From CAVSVP01 sp963731125 (GTDB lineage Bacteria > Pseudomonadota > Gammaproteobacteria > Competibacterales > Competibacteraceae): a stretch of 64,000 nucleotides of DNA. The notes beneath the pieces are model-generated. The model was not told the DNA's origin, searched no databases, and was given only the letters and a program-made list of their open reading frames with translations. Positions 53,907 through 62,723 of the stretch are shown here, piece by piece. The stretch spans positions 186,001 to 250,000 of the forward strand of contig CAVSVP010000009.1 of the NCBI GenBank assembly GCA_963731125.1, given 5' to 3'. The stretch's first letter is position 1. Each line of letters begins with the position of its first letter. The translations under genes and the position numbers were made by a program.

Positions 53907-54188
53907 GTGTCAGCCTCTTTAAACGGTTTCGCCGGGTGGCTACAAAGCAGCCTTCATAAAGACATTAATTGCCTATATTTCAAAAGCTTATCACATTAGC
54001 GACGAAACCGTTCATGAATGCCCCCGTTCGATCCCTTTTCAGATCAACAAAAAAACCTATAAAGTATTGATATAATTTAAGATTACTAACCACTCAAATT
54101 ACCAGAGAGCCTGATTTTTTTGAGTTGCCATCACATGTTATTGCTTCGGTGCTGCGTCAAGTTGCTGCGCCGTCGGCTGTTGCGCCGG

Positions 54189-54929
54189 CTAGCGCACAAC
54201 CGTATCCACCGCCTGTAGCAGTGCGTTGATTTGGTCATCATTTAGCTCATCACACTGCCCAGGCCGCAGACCCGGGCGTAAGACAACAGGACCATAACGA
54301 ATTCGCAACAAACGACTGACCACCATTCCTTGGGATTCCCATAAGCGGCGAACTTCCCGGTTACGCCCTTCACGAAGGGTGACGTGATACCAACGGTTGG
54401 CCCCATTACCCCCGGCAGCACGAACGGTTTCAAACCGTGCCATTCCGTCTGCAAGCGACACACCTCGCTGTAACGTTGTTAGAACGGCTGAGTTGACTTC
54501 GCCCAACACGCGCACGGCATACTCCCGTTCCACTGCCGAGACAGGGTGCATAAGGCGGTTAGCTAAGCTGCCATCGTTGGTTAGCAGTAATAGGCCCCGG
54601 GTATTGAGATCAAGCCGACCCACTGTGATCCAACGGCCACTCGTCAGATGGGGTAACCGCTGAAAAACGGTAGGTCGACCCTCAGGATCGTGACGACTAG
54701 TAACCTCGCCTGCGGGCTTGTAGTAGGCCAATACCCGCCTTTTTGACAGGTTGACTTCGGTCCGCACCGGCCTACCATCAAGCCGAATGACGTCAGTGCC
54801 ACTCACACGAGCGCCCAGTTCAGCCACCGTACCGTTTACCGTAATCCGACCTGAGCATATCCAGCCTTCAATTTGGCGTCGGGAACCCAAGCCGCGTTGC
54901 GCTAAAAATTTTTGCAGGCGTTCGCTCAT
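54189..54929 (-). CDS. rluB: 23S rRNA pseudouridine synthase RluB
   Basis: Modifies U2605 of 23S rRNA. 246 residues from ATG 54929 (MSERLQKFLAQRGLGSRRQI); an ATG 9 bp earlier is possible. An S4 RNA-binding domain is followed by the RsuA-family catalytic block GRLDLNTRGLLLLTNDG (catalytic Asp) and EGRNREVRRLWESQG. The shorter C-terminus lacks the basic tail of E. coli RluB. Position next to scpB supports RluB over RluE/RsuA. Confidence 0.92.
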   Translation of the reverse strand: MSERLQKFLAQRGLGSRRQIEGWICSGRITVNGTVAELGARVSGTDVIRLDGRPVRTEVNLSKRRVLAYYKPAGEVTSRHDPEGRPTVFQRLPHLTSGRWITVGRLDLNTRGLLLLTNDGSLANRLMHPVSAVEREYAVRVLGEVNSAVLTTLQRGVSLADGMARFETVRAAGGNGANRWYHVTLREGRNREVRRLWESQGMVVSRLLRIRYGPVVLRPGLRPGQCDELNDDQINALLQAVDTVVR

Positions 54930-54942
54930 CAAACGCAATCAC

Positions 54943-55545
54943 TCAAACGATCAAGCTAACATCGGAGTGCGAATCAGCAGTAGCTGTATAGTTTTGTTCC
55001 AATGTCTTACCAACAGCATCCAAATCCCGCAGCTCAGCGAGAGGGGGTAAATCACTCAAGTTTTTTAAATTAAAATAATCCAAAAACGCTCGCGTCGTTC
55101 CGTACAAGGCCGGCCGACCAGGAACTTCCCGATGCCCTATCACCTTAATCCAGCCCCGCTCTAGCAGCGTTTTAACGATAGAACTGCTAACGCTTACGCC
55201 TCGCACCTCCTCAATCTCGCCTCGCGTAATAGGCTGGCGGTAGGCTATCAACGCCAGAGTTTCCAGCAGAGCTCGGGAGTAACGACTTGCCCGCTCTTCC
55301 CACAGACGCGAAATCCATGGAGAGAGCTCTCGGCGTATTTGCAAACGAAATCCACTAGCCACTTCGACCAGTTCCACGCCACGCCTCTCATATTCCTGTT
55401 CGAGCTCCGACAAAACGGCGCGAACTGCTTCTCTCTGAGGTCGTGCCTCTTCCTCGAACAGCACAAGTAGCCGCTCTATGGACAGAGGTTCGCCTGCTGC
55501 CAGCAAAGCTGCCTCTATAATAATTTTTAAGTCAGGAGTTGCCAC
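54943..55545 (-). CDS. scpB: Segregation and condensation protein B
   Basis: Winged-helix kleisin-interacting partner of ScpA and SMC-type complexes. 200 residues: IIEAALLAAGEPLSIERLL, the second winged helix with ETLALIAYRQPITRGEIEEVRG, and GRPALYGTTRAFLDYFNL. A smc gene is not in the window. Confidence 0.93.
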   Translation of the reverse strand: MATPDLKIIIEAALLAAGEPLSIERLLVLFEEEARPQREAVRAVLSELEQEYERRGVELVEVASGFRLQIRRELSPWISRLWEERASRYSRALLETLALIAYRQPITRGEIEEVRGVSVSSSIVKTLLERGWIKVIGHREVPGRPALYGTTRAFLDYFNLKNLSDLPPLAELRDLDAVGKTLEQNYTATADSHSDVSLIV

Positions 55546-55687
55546 AATTAGGATATTCGCGCTCGAGAACTATAAACGACGTTGTTGCATACTTGCATTT
55601 TGGCTCCGGCACAATGTGATACTGAAAGCTTTTGCGTTTTCTTTAGAGACAGTTAATAAGCGCATCACTCGCAAAGATGAACAACAT

Positions 55688-56494
55688 TCACGGCAACAGT
55701 GATCCTTCCCGCAACCTTACATGGATAGGAGCAAAAGGTTCCGTCTGCACCAACTCCAGCAACGACTCTCGAATTAGCTCGAGCACCGCCAATAAGGTTA
55801 CCACCACTCCCAAACGTCCCTCTGCACTCGTCAATAAGGCCGTAAAGGGTGTAAAGCGTACACCACTCAACGTTTCCAGCACCTGGCTCATGCGCTCCCG
55901 CACTGACAACGGTTCGCGGCTCACGTGGTGATGACTGTATAGTTCGGCCCTTGCCATGACTTCCCGCAGCGCACTCAGTAAGTCTATCAGTTGGACCGGT
56001 GGTGGGTGCCGTTTAACGTCGCGATGGACTACTTCAGCAGAGGCCATAAACACATCTCGCTCCAAGCGCGGGAGCATATCCAGGGACTCTGCAGCCTGCT
56101 TAAACCGCTCATATTCCTGTAGGCGTCGCACCAAGTTAGCCCGGGGATCCTCTTCATCTTCATCGGCATGCAAGGAACGCGGCAGCAGCAAGCGTGATTT
56201 AATCTCCGCTAGCATGGCTGCCATAACCAGATATTCCGCAGCTAACTCCAAACGTAATTCCTGCATCAAAGACAGGTACTTCATGTATTGGGCAGTGATT
56301 TTAGCGATAGGAAATTCTAGAATATCGAGATTCTGACGTTTAATCAGGTATAACAACAAATCCAGGGGGCCCTCGAATGCTTCCAGAAAAATCTCGAGAG
56401 CATCTGGTGGAATATAAAGATCCTGAGGCAGAGTTAGGTAAGGTTCCCCATTGACTCGCGCCGGAATTTCGGCGCCAACATTTTCCACACTCAT
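55688..56494 (-). CDS. scpA: Segregation and condensation protein A
   Basis: Kleisin subunit. 268 residues with the ScpA N-terminal motif FEGPLDLLLYLIKRQNLDI, then YLVMAAMLAEIKSRLLLPR and a C-terminal winged-helix segment (FTALLTSAEGRLGVVVTLLAVLEL). A 142-bp spacer separates it from scpB, longer than usual; no gene fits in it. Confidence 0.93.
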   Translation of the reverse strand: MSVENVGAEIPARVNGEPYLTLPQDLYIPPDALEIFLEAFEGPLDLLLYLIKRQNLDILEFPIAKITAQYMKYLSLMQELRLELAAEYLVMAAMLAEIKSRLLLPRSLHADEDEEDPRANLVRRLQEYERFKQAAESLDMLPRLERDVFMASAEVVHRDVKRHPPPVQLIDLLSALREVMARAELYSHHHVSREPLSVRERMSQVLETLSGVRFTPFTALLTSAEGRLGVVVTLLAVLELIRESLLELVQTEPFAPIHVRLREGSLLP

Positions 56495-56514
56495 AAACTC
56501 TTAACTGCTCTCCC

Positions 56515-57546
56515 TTAAGCAAAACTAACGGCTAGCGATCGAATACCAGCTGCGTGACGAATCTCGCGCAAGAATGGCATGCTATAATCTCTTGCTCTGG
56601 TTGCCCCTTCTCGTAACACCTTTTCGATATAGTCCGGCGAGCGCAAGAGCGCCTGATAACGCTCCCGCGGCGCTGCCAGTTGTGCATTCAAATACGCAAA
56701 CAGAAATTCCTTCATTTCGCCCCAGGCGATGCCTGCTGCATAACGTTGTCGGATGGTCGCTACTTCCTGCGCACTAGCAAACGCCTGATAAATCCCGAAC
56801 AATGTGCAGGTATCAGGATCCTTTGGAACACCAGGCTCAAGAGAATTGGTTTTAATCTTCATGATAAGCTTGCGCAGCTGTTTCTCCGGGGCAAACAAAG
56901 GAATGGTGTTATTGTAGCTTTTGCTCATTTTGCGGCCATCCAGCCCCAACAACACGGCGGTGTTGTCATCAACCACGGCTTCCGGCAGCACGAAGTGCTC
57001 TCCATAATGATGATTAAACCGTGCCGCTATATCCCGCGTCATTTCCAGGTGCTGAATCTGATCCCTGCCTACGGGCACTTTATTCGCATTAAACATTAGG
57101 ATATCGGCCGCCATTAAAATCGGATAACAAAACAAACCCATGGTAATACCCTTGTCTGGGTCACTTTCGTTTGCCGCCTCATTGTCGGCAACCGCCGCTT
57201 TGTAAGCATGGGCGCGATTCATCAGGCCCTTGGCGGTCATGCATGTCAATATCCAGGTCAGTTCCGTGATTTCGGGAACACTCGATTGCCGGTAAAAAAT
57301 CGATCTAGTGGTATCAAGCCCCAAAGCCAGCCAAGTTGCGGCAACCTCAAGGGTAGAACGATTTACCCGTTCCGGGTCCTGACATTTAATCAACGCATGA
57401 TAGTCGGCCAGAAAGTAAAAGGTTTTAACATCCTCTCGATAGCTAGCCTCGATCGCAGGAAGAATGGCCCCCACGTAGTTGCCCAAATGTGGGGTCCCAG
57501 TGGTGGTAATACCGGTCAAAATGGTTTCTTTTTGCATTTCCCTCAC
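56515..57546 (-). CDS. trpS: Tryptophanyl-tRNA synthetase
   Basis: Class I aminoacyl-tRNA synthetase, 343 residues (a start at the second Met, codon 4, is possible). HIGH-type motif in GTPHLGNYVGAI; tryptophan pocket GLFCYPILMAADILMF; GRDQIQHLEMTRDIA; KMSKS loop in DGRKMSKSYNNTIPLF. It sits 20 bp before scpA, so translation and chromosome-segregation genes are co-transcribed, as in many gammaproteobacteria. Confidence 0.95.
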   Translation of the reverse strand: MREMQKETILTGITTTGTPHLGNYVGAILPAIEASYREDVKTFYFLADYHALIKCQDPERVNRSTLEVAATWLALGLDTTRSIFYRQSSVPEITELTWILTCMTAKGLMNRAHAYKAAVADNEAANESDPDKGITMGLFCYPILMAADILMFNANKVPVGRDQIQHLEMTRDIAARFNHHYGEHFVLPEAVVDDNTAVLLGLDGRKMSKSYNNTIPLFAPEKQLRKLIMKIKTNSLEPGVPKDPDTCTLFGIYQAFASAQEVATIRQRYAAGIAWGEMKEFLFAYLNAQLAAPRERYQALLRSPDYIEKVLREGATRARDYSMPFLREIRHAAGIRSLAVSFA

Positions 57547-57555
57547 GCGCTCACC

Positions 57556-58206
57556 TCAATATCCAAAAATAGTCAGAATGACATCGCGCAACCAAAAGAC
57601 CGGGGGTCCCAAAATAGCGCCTAACAGACCAGTGGCTAACAATAATAGCAAAATAACCAAACCGAAAGGTTCTAAACGCGCTAGCCAGATACCCAAGGCA
57701 TTCGGCAGCAATCCCATCAATACTCGGGAACCATCCAGCGGTGGCACCGGTAACATGTTCAAAACACCGATCACAATGTTAATAGTAATACCGGTACCAC
57801 CCATATAAGTCAGTGGTTCACCCCATTGCGGTAATACAGAAACTAAATTAATACCAATCGTCATCACCAGCGCCCAACCAAGCGCCATCGCTAAATTCGC
57901 AGCCGGTCCCGCCAAAGCCACTAAAGCCATATCACGTTTTGGATGACGGAGATGGCGAAAATTAACCGGTACCGGCTTAGCCCAACCAAAGATAAACCCG
58001 CCGAGAAAAAACAAGATAGCGGGCACCAACACGGTACCGACAGGATCCACGTGACGGATGGGATTGAGACTTAGCCTCCCCAAGGACTTGGCCGTGGTAT
58101 CACCAAAGTGCAGCGCCACCCAACCATGCGCTACCTCGTGAAGAGTGATCGCGAACAGGATAGGAGGAACTATGATAATCAATTGCTGAATAAGAGTAAG
58201 TTCCAT
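57556..58206 (-). CDS. Site-2 protease family membrane metalloprotease (M50)
   Basis: 216 residues with several membrane segments. The zinc motif HExxH is in ITLHEVAHGWVALHFGD and the third ligand motif is MLPVPPLDGSRVLMG. No PDZ or CBS domain, so it is the compact Rv/YwhC-like group with unknown substrates. 9 bp from trpS. Confidence 0.9.
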   Translation of the reverse strand: MELTLIQQLIIIVPPILFAITLHEVAHGWVALHFGDTTAKSLGRLSLNPIRHVDPVGTVLVPAILFFLGGFIFGWAKPVPVNFRHLRHPKRDMALVALAGPAANLAMALGWALVMTIGINLVSVLPQWGEPLTYMGGTGITINIVIGVLNMLPVPPLDGSRVLMGLLPNALGIWLARLEPFGLVILLLLLATGLLGAILGPPVFWLRDVILTIFGY

Positions 58207-58253
58207 TGCACGATTCTATGCAGCCTCTCTGATAAGAGACAACGTTTTAACGG

Positions 58254-58874
58254 TTATAAAAAAGGACGAGCATCTCCTTTGCCCTGGCGTATAATATGCG
58301 GCACCTCATCTACTAAATCGATTACTGTAGTTGGCTCGTGACCACAGGATCCTCCGTCAATAATCAAATCCACTTGATGCTCCAGCTTTTCCCGAATTCC
58401 CTCTGGATCATTCAACGGCAACTCATCGCCAGGCAAAATTAGGGTGCAGCTCATAATAGGTTCACCCAGTTCTGCAAGTAGCGCCTGTACAATCGCATTA
58501 TCGGGTATACGGATACCGATGGTCTTACGTCTAGGATGCTGCAAACGCCGGGGCACTTCATGGGTAGCCCGAAAAACAAAAGTAAAGGGTCCGGGAGTGG
58601 CTGCTTTTAACAAGCGATATTGAATATTATCGACCCGGGCATACGTAGCGATTTCCGAAAGATCCCGGCACACCAATGTAAAGTTATGGTCTTTATCCGT
58701 GCGCCGAATACGGCGAATACGCTCCACCGCGGCTTTGTCTTCCAGATGACAGCCCAACGCGTAGCTGGAATCGGTAGGATAGGCGATGACACCGCCGGTA
58801 TCGATAATTTGTACGGCCTGATGGATCAGTCGCGGCTGAGGGTTAGCAGGATGGATTTGAAAAAATTGACTCAT
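58254..58874 (-). CDS. YciO-type Sua5/YrdC family protein
   Basis: 206 residues of the YrdC fold: GGVIAYPTDSSYALGCHLED, IRRIRRTDKDHNFTLVCRDL, ATPGPFTFVFRATHEVPRRL and IGIRIPDN. YrdC/TsaC makes threonylcarbamoyl-AMP for tRNA t6A. The KDHNFTLVC variant and the neighbourhood (trpS, M50 protease) point to the YciO branch, whose role is less clear. A PHP-domain gene commonly upstream is missing. Confidence 0.85.
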   Translation of the reverse strand: MSQFFQIHPANPQPRLIHQAVQIIDTGGVIAYPTDSSYALGCHLEDKAAVERIRRIRRTDKDHNFTLVCRDLSEIATYARVDNIQYRLLKAATPGPFTFVFRATHEVPRRLQHPRRKTIGIRIPDNAIVQALLAELGEPIMSCTLILPGDELPLNDPEGIREKLEHQVDLIIDGGSCGHEPTTVIDLVDEVPHIIRQGKGDARPFL

Positions 58875-59225
58875 GAGTATTTCGAGGTCACAGTGAAGGC
58901 CCCGGTAAGCGATTAGCCGGAGAAGCCGAGTTTAAGAAAAGCACTTATCTATAGAAAACGGTTGCTTTACTATACTACTTATCATTAGTAACGTCTTAAC
59001 GATATTCCTTGGAATTCTTTAGCTACTCGGATTCCGATACTGGCAACTATCCAAGAAACTCTTGCATAAGTCAGGCTCTGGCTTTTCGTGCCGGACGCGT
59101 TAGCGCCGCTTAATTTGGCCATCCGACAGGAACTTGTTACCGCTCACCCTGATCCTTGTGCTATTACAAGCTGCTACCTGGCTCATTAATTTAAAACCTG
59201 ATACCAAAACGAAGGAGTAAACTCC
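58875..59225. other. Intergenic region where a PHP gene and yciB are often found
   Basis: 351 bp between divergent yciO-type and yciI genes. One plus-strand frame reads LFVPDALAPLNLAIRQELVT and stops at 59192 after CYLAH; it looks protein-like but has no good start, and I do not recognise it. Otherwise nothing is supported. The promoter regions of both flanking genes must be here. Confidence 0.35.
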
Positions 59226-59528
59226 ATGTTGTATGCCCTGATTGGCCGTGACGTGCCTGACAGTCTGGATCAGCGGCTAGCGGCTCGTCCTGCCCACCTA
59301 GAGCGTTTGCAACGTTTACAGACCGAGGGGCGATTAGTACTTGCGGGCCCTCTGCCTGCCATCGATAGCCCTGATCCCGGTCCGGCAGGGTTTTGCGGCA
59401 GTTTAGTTGTGGCGGAGTTTGCCTCTCTCGAGGAAGCACGAACTTGGGCCGAGGCCGATCCGTACATCGCCGCCGGCGTCTTCACCTCAGTTGAAGTCTT
59501 TCCCTTTAAGAAGGTATTGCCAGCATGA
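59226..59528 (+). CDS. yciI: YciI family protein
   Basis: 100 residues of the ferredoxin-like YCII fold. The putative catalytic His (RPAHLERL) and Asp (EADPYIAAGVF) are both present. Family role is uncertain. AGGAG lies 7 bp before ATG. Its stop overlaps the next gene start by 4 bp, forming yciI-bolA-ppiC. Confidence 0.9.
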   Translation: MLYALIGRDVPDSLDQRLAARPAHLERLQRLQTEGRLVLAGPLPAIDSPDPGPAGFCGSLVVAEFASLEEARTWAEADPYIAAGVFTSVEVFPFKKVLPA

Positions 59529-59794
59529 CAGAGCGTATTGCCCTAATTGAACAACGCCTACAGGCTGCCTTGGCTCCCGAGGACCTGCAAATTATCGACG
59601 ACAGCGCTGCGCACGCAGGTCACGCCGGCGCTCGCAGCGGCGGCGGACACTTTAACGTGTTGATTATCTCGAAGGCATTTACCGGAAAAGCGCCGCTACA
59701 ACGCCACCGCCTGGTTTACGAAGCGCTGCATGATCTTATGCAGCGAGAGATCCATGCCTTGAGCATTAAGGCACTTGCTCCGGAAGAACGCTAA
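59525..59794 (+). CDS. BolA-family protein
   Basis: 89 residues. GGHFNVLIISKAFTGKAPLQRH and REIHALSIKALAPEE carry the BolA fold with its conserved His residues. It is the second BolA-family protein of the window and differs from IbaG by a longer N-terminus with SAAHAGHAGARSGGGH, as in true BolA proteins. Likely works with a monothiol glutaredoxin; no glutaredoxin is nearby. Confidence 0.9.
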   Translation: MTERIALIEQRLQAALAPEDLQIIDDSAAHAGHAGARSGGGHFNVLIISKAFTGKAPLQRHRLVYEALHDLMQREIHALSIKALAPEER

Positions 59795-59819
59795 TCTTCA
59801 ATTGTTCGGATTTACACTC

Positions 59820-60671
59820 ATGCGGAAAAGCAAATTGTTTCTCGTTGGACTGGCTTTATTTGCTATTGCCTGCGCCAACGTCGCGGCACTCGCCGGCGCG
59901 GAAGATACGACAAACCAGAACCCTGCCCCTGCTCCAGAGATTTCGTTGCCCGATCCAATCGCCGTGGTTAACGGAACACCTATTTCAAGAGATTTTTATG
60001 AGGCATACGCCCAGCAGCGTCAGACTCAACTTGGCAATGTTGAAACCCCCAAAGCTCGCCAAACATTAACCAATGAACTGATTATACAGGAACTTCTATT
60101 CCAGGAGGCAGAGAAGCAAAAACTCACTGAAGACCCGCAACTCGCTCAACAGCTAGCGATGCTAGAGCACAGCTTCTTGGCCAATGCGGCGATACGCAAA
60201 CTGCTGACCGAGCAAGCACCGAGCGAGGCAGAAATTCAGCAAGCGTACAAAACTGCCGTGGCAACCATGGCCAATCAGGAATATAAAGCTCGTCATATTC
60301 TCGTGGACTCGAAAGACGAGGCCGAGTCAATTATCCAAGCACTTAACAAAGGGATCGATTTTGCCAATTTAGCCAAGGAGCATTCTAAAGACAGCTCTGG
60401 CTCTCATGGAGGAGATGTAGGATGGTTTACTGCCGATATTATGGAGCCGTCCTTTGGCAAGGCCGTGAGTCAACTGGAGAAGGGAAAATACACTACACAA
60501 CCCGTGCAAACTCGTTTTGGCTGGCATATTATCATGCTAGATGATGCTCGCGAAATCACTCCACCCTCACCGGCAGGATTGCGTACAAAACTGCTGCAGA
60601 AATTACAGGCCAATATCATTAACAACTATCTGACGGAACTACGGGAAAACGCTGAAATAGAGGTTCGCTAG
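59820..60671 (+). CDS. Periplasmic peptidyl-prolyl isomerase, parvulin type
   Basis: 283 residues from ATG 59820 (MRKSKLFLVGLALFAIACAN), which gives a signal peptide; the frame is open to 59775 but would bury it. N-terminal SurA-like chaperone segment (AVVNGTPISRDFYEAYAQQR), then the rotamase domain: ARHILVDSKDEAESII, FANLAKEHSKDSSGSHGGDV, GWFTADIMEPSFGKAV and QTRFGWHIIMLDD. Length and neighbours (yciI, bolA) fit the PpiC/PrsA-like group. Confidence 0.92.
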   Translation: MRKSKLFLVGLALFAIACANVAALAGAEDTTNQNPAPAPEISLPDPIAVVNGTPISRDFYEAYAQQRQTQLGNVETPKARQTLTNELIIQELLFQEAEKQKLTEDPQLAQQLAMLEHSFLANAAIRKLLTEQAPSEAEIQQAYKTAVATMANQEYKARHILVDSKDEAESIIQALNKGIDFANLAKEHSKDSSGSHGGDVGWFTADIMEPSFGKAVSQLEKGKYTTQPVQTRFGWHIIMLDDAREITPPSPAGLRTKLLQKLQANIINNYLTELRENAEIEVR

Positions 60672-60701
60672 CAAATTCCTCCGTCGAGCCGACCGGTCAT
60701 G

Positions 60702-60790
60702 AGACATTATCGGTTTTAAGGTTTCGACGAGTTTTTACCCTTGATGTACAAGTAGTTAAGTTGTCAATAGCTTATTTTCGATAATGTCTA
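60702..60790. repeat. Small inverted-repeat element, copy 2 (AGACATTATCGG ends)
   Basis: Starts AGACATTATCGG (60702-60713) and ends CGATAATGTCTA (60779-60790). It is the reverse-orientation copy of 50943-51033, with about ten differences by eye. It lies after ppiC, between convergent genes, where it could act as a bidirectional stem-loop. Two dispersed copies with inverted ends suggest a non-autonomous mobile element. Confidence 0.75.
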
Positions 60791-60930
60791 TTAGAGCGAC
60801 GCGACCGGCCTGCCTTCAAATTCTTATTGGAAAAGATGCGTTAGGCAACACCGAAGCGCAACGCGGCCCGGACGGCGGCTCCGGCAAAACCGCCAGTGGC
60901 CGCACGCCCGTTAAAAGCACTAGAGATAAA

Positions 60931-61350
60931 TTACCGAACCACCAAGACCGAACAGCCAGCATGCCGCACAACCCGAGCTGCATTCGCTCCCAAAAGAAAA
61001 CCTTCAAATTCGGGGCGATGGGAGGCCATGATAATAAGATCAGCGCCCAGTTCTTGAGCTACCTTTAGAATTTCTTTATAGACCGAACCCTGACGCACAT
61101 GTTGTTGCACAGAAATATCGTCTGGCACCTGTGCCTTTACAATAGACGCCAGTTTCTCCGTGGCATTGGTAATCATCTTACTGCCATAGTCCGCTGGGAT
61201 GAACGCCAGTTGCGGCGGCACTTCAGAAGCTACTGCCAGCACATGCAGAGTCGCTTTAGCATGGCGGGTTTCATCGATAGCCTTAGGCAGGGCTCTTTGC
61301 CACGAGCTTTCCTCGGCTATGTCAACGGGAATCAAAATATTTTTGTACAT
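60931..61350 (-). CDS. Universal stress protein, UspA family
   Basis: 139 residues, one Usp domain. It begins MYKNILIPVDIAEESSWQRA and ends with the nucleotide-binding-like GANAARVVRHAGCSVLVV. The usual G-2x-G-9x-G-S/T pattern is altered (GANAARVV-HAGCS), so ATP binding is uncertain. Isolated gene between mobile elements. Confidence 0.9.
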   Translation of the reverse strand: MYKNILIPVDIAEESSWQRALPKAIDETRHAKATLHVLAVASEVPPQLAFIPADYGSKMITNATEKLASIVKAQVPDDISVQQHVRQGSVYKEILKVAQELGADLIIMASHRPEFEGFLLGANAARVVRHAGCSVLVVR

Positions 61351-61601
61351 ACTTTTTTACTCAACTCGCTCCAAATATATTCTCAATGGTCGCTAGCGCA
61401 GCCGTGGCGCAATTTTAACAAACCAGCAACATTAAAAAACAGCGATCTTCAACCTTGTAAGTCGCGAATCTGTGTTGGTTCAGCGGAAATCGGAATTTTG
61501 CCCCATCGAAATGAGTTGGTTGCCAAGGGGCTGGCAGCCCAACTCGAAGGAATCGTGAAGGACCCGGCCCCGTTACCCTCATGATGATCAGGGTACCGTA
61601 C

Positions 61602-61657
61602 GCGCCGGCACTGTCCAGGAGCTTTGCTTCGCAACTCCTCCTGGACAGCGCCGGCGC
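61602..61657. terminator. Strong stem-loop downstream of the IS3 orfB
   Basis: GCGCCGGC-A-CTGTCCAGGAG (61602-61621) pairs with CTCCTGGACAG-C-GCCGGCGC (61638-61657): 19 base pairs and one mismatch around a 16-nt loop. Two smaller hairpins lie either side (TACCCTCATGATGATCAGGGTA-like near 61574-61595 and GGCGCCGTGCGGCGCC near 61688-61703). No T-run follows. It might insulate the IS or mark an end structure. Confidence 0.55.
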
Positions 61658-61728
61658 TCCCGGTAAGAGGTCACCATGAGGGTGAACGGCGCCGTGCGGC
61701 GCCAGCCCTGGGAACAATGCCCTTGGGT

Positions 61729-62723
61729 TCATGCAGCAGGCACTCGCAACTGCGCCTGATAGGCGGTGAGGCGCGCTTGGCGGGCCTGTTGCAACCGCCG
61801 CCGGCGTTCGGCGAAGATGTGCTGCTCGCGGCCGAGGAGCTTGGCTTCGGGGGCCACATAGCCTAATGCACTGTGCAACCGCTCGGTATTATACGTCGTC
61901 ACATAGACGCCAATCAGCTGCCGCGCATCCTCGAGCGAGATTGGAGTCTGCGGACGAATACATTCATCTTTCAATGACTTATGCCACCGTTCGAGCTTGC
62001 CGTTACTCTGCGGATAGGCCGGCGAAGTGTGCACTTGGCTCATCTCCGAGCGGCGAATGAACGCCTTAAATTCCTTAGCGATGAATTGCGGGCCGTTGTC
62101 GGAAATCACCCGCGGGGTCGCCTCCGGGTGCTGTTCGTGGGCCGCTTGCAAGAGAATGGCCACCTCGACTTCGGTCATCTGCTCGCCCAAAACCCACTGC
62201 ACGATCCAGCGACTATAGCCATCGAGAAGCGTACACAGATAATAGAACGTGCCCTGGAGATTGAGGTAGGAGATATCGATATGCCAATGCGCATGGGCAC
62301 AGGTCGGTTGCACAAAGCCCTGGCCTTTGCGCGTGGGTTTAGCCTCCCACGCGTTAAGCAAGCCGGCGGCTTTCAGCACCCGATACACGGTGCTGGGGGC
62401 ACAGGCGACAACCTCGGCGTCGATCATCTGGTAACACAGCCGCCGATAGCCGTCCTGGCGATGCTGCCGGGCGAAGGCGATGATCGCTTCGCGCTCCCAG
62501 GATTGCAGCCAATGGCGGCTGGGGATGATGCCATTATGGCGATTCGGTTGGCCCTGGCGCCGGCGCCACTCGTAGTCCTTGCCCGGGGCCAGCGCCAACC
62601 AGCCTAGTAGGCGTGTCAGCGGCAGCTCCAGCCGCTGCGTGCCATACTCGAGCAATGCCACCACCGCTGCGCGAACCGCCGGCTCAACCCAGCGCCCGCT
62701 CCGAGGACCCCAGTGTTTTTTTT
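61729..62723 (-). CDS. IS3-family transposase, orfB (DDE integrase domain)
   Basis: Integrase core: HWHIDISYLNLQGTFYYLC (first Asp), RVISDNGPQFIAKEFKAF (second Asp), and SLKDECIRPQTP (Glu), with an HTH_21-like part before it (YRRLCYQMIDAEVVACAPST). It is read from orfA by -1 frameshift at the A8 run (62716-62723); a lone start at 62664 would omit KHWGPRSGRWVEPAV. The product is normally the fused OrfAB. Confidence 0.88.

Larger units (their letters stand above)
51333..53952 (-). mobile_element. ISL3-family insertion sequence, split by another IS
   Basis: The transposase is recognised in two pieces either side of an ISAs1-type insertion (see below). The outer ends are approximate: GGTTCTCTGGTA begins at 51333 and a loosely inverted match, GGCTGCTTTGTA on the minus strand, ends at 53952. 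I could not see a clear target duplication, so the borders may be off by tens of bases. Confidence 0.6.

Noticed and set aside
59191..59439. 82-codon minus-strand ORF opposite yciI
   Set aside because: Shadow of a recognised YciI protein.
61981..62607. 208-codon plus-strand ORF opposite IS3 orfB
   Set aside because: Antisense shadow of a clear transposase, no recognisable domain.
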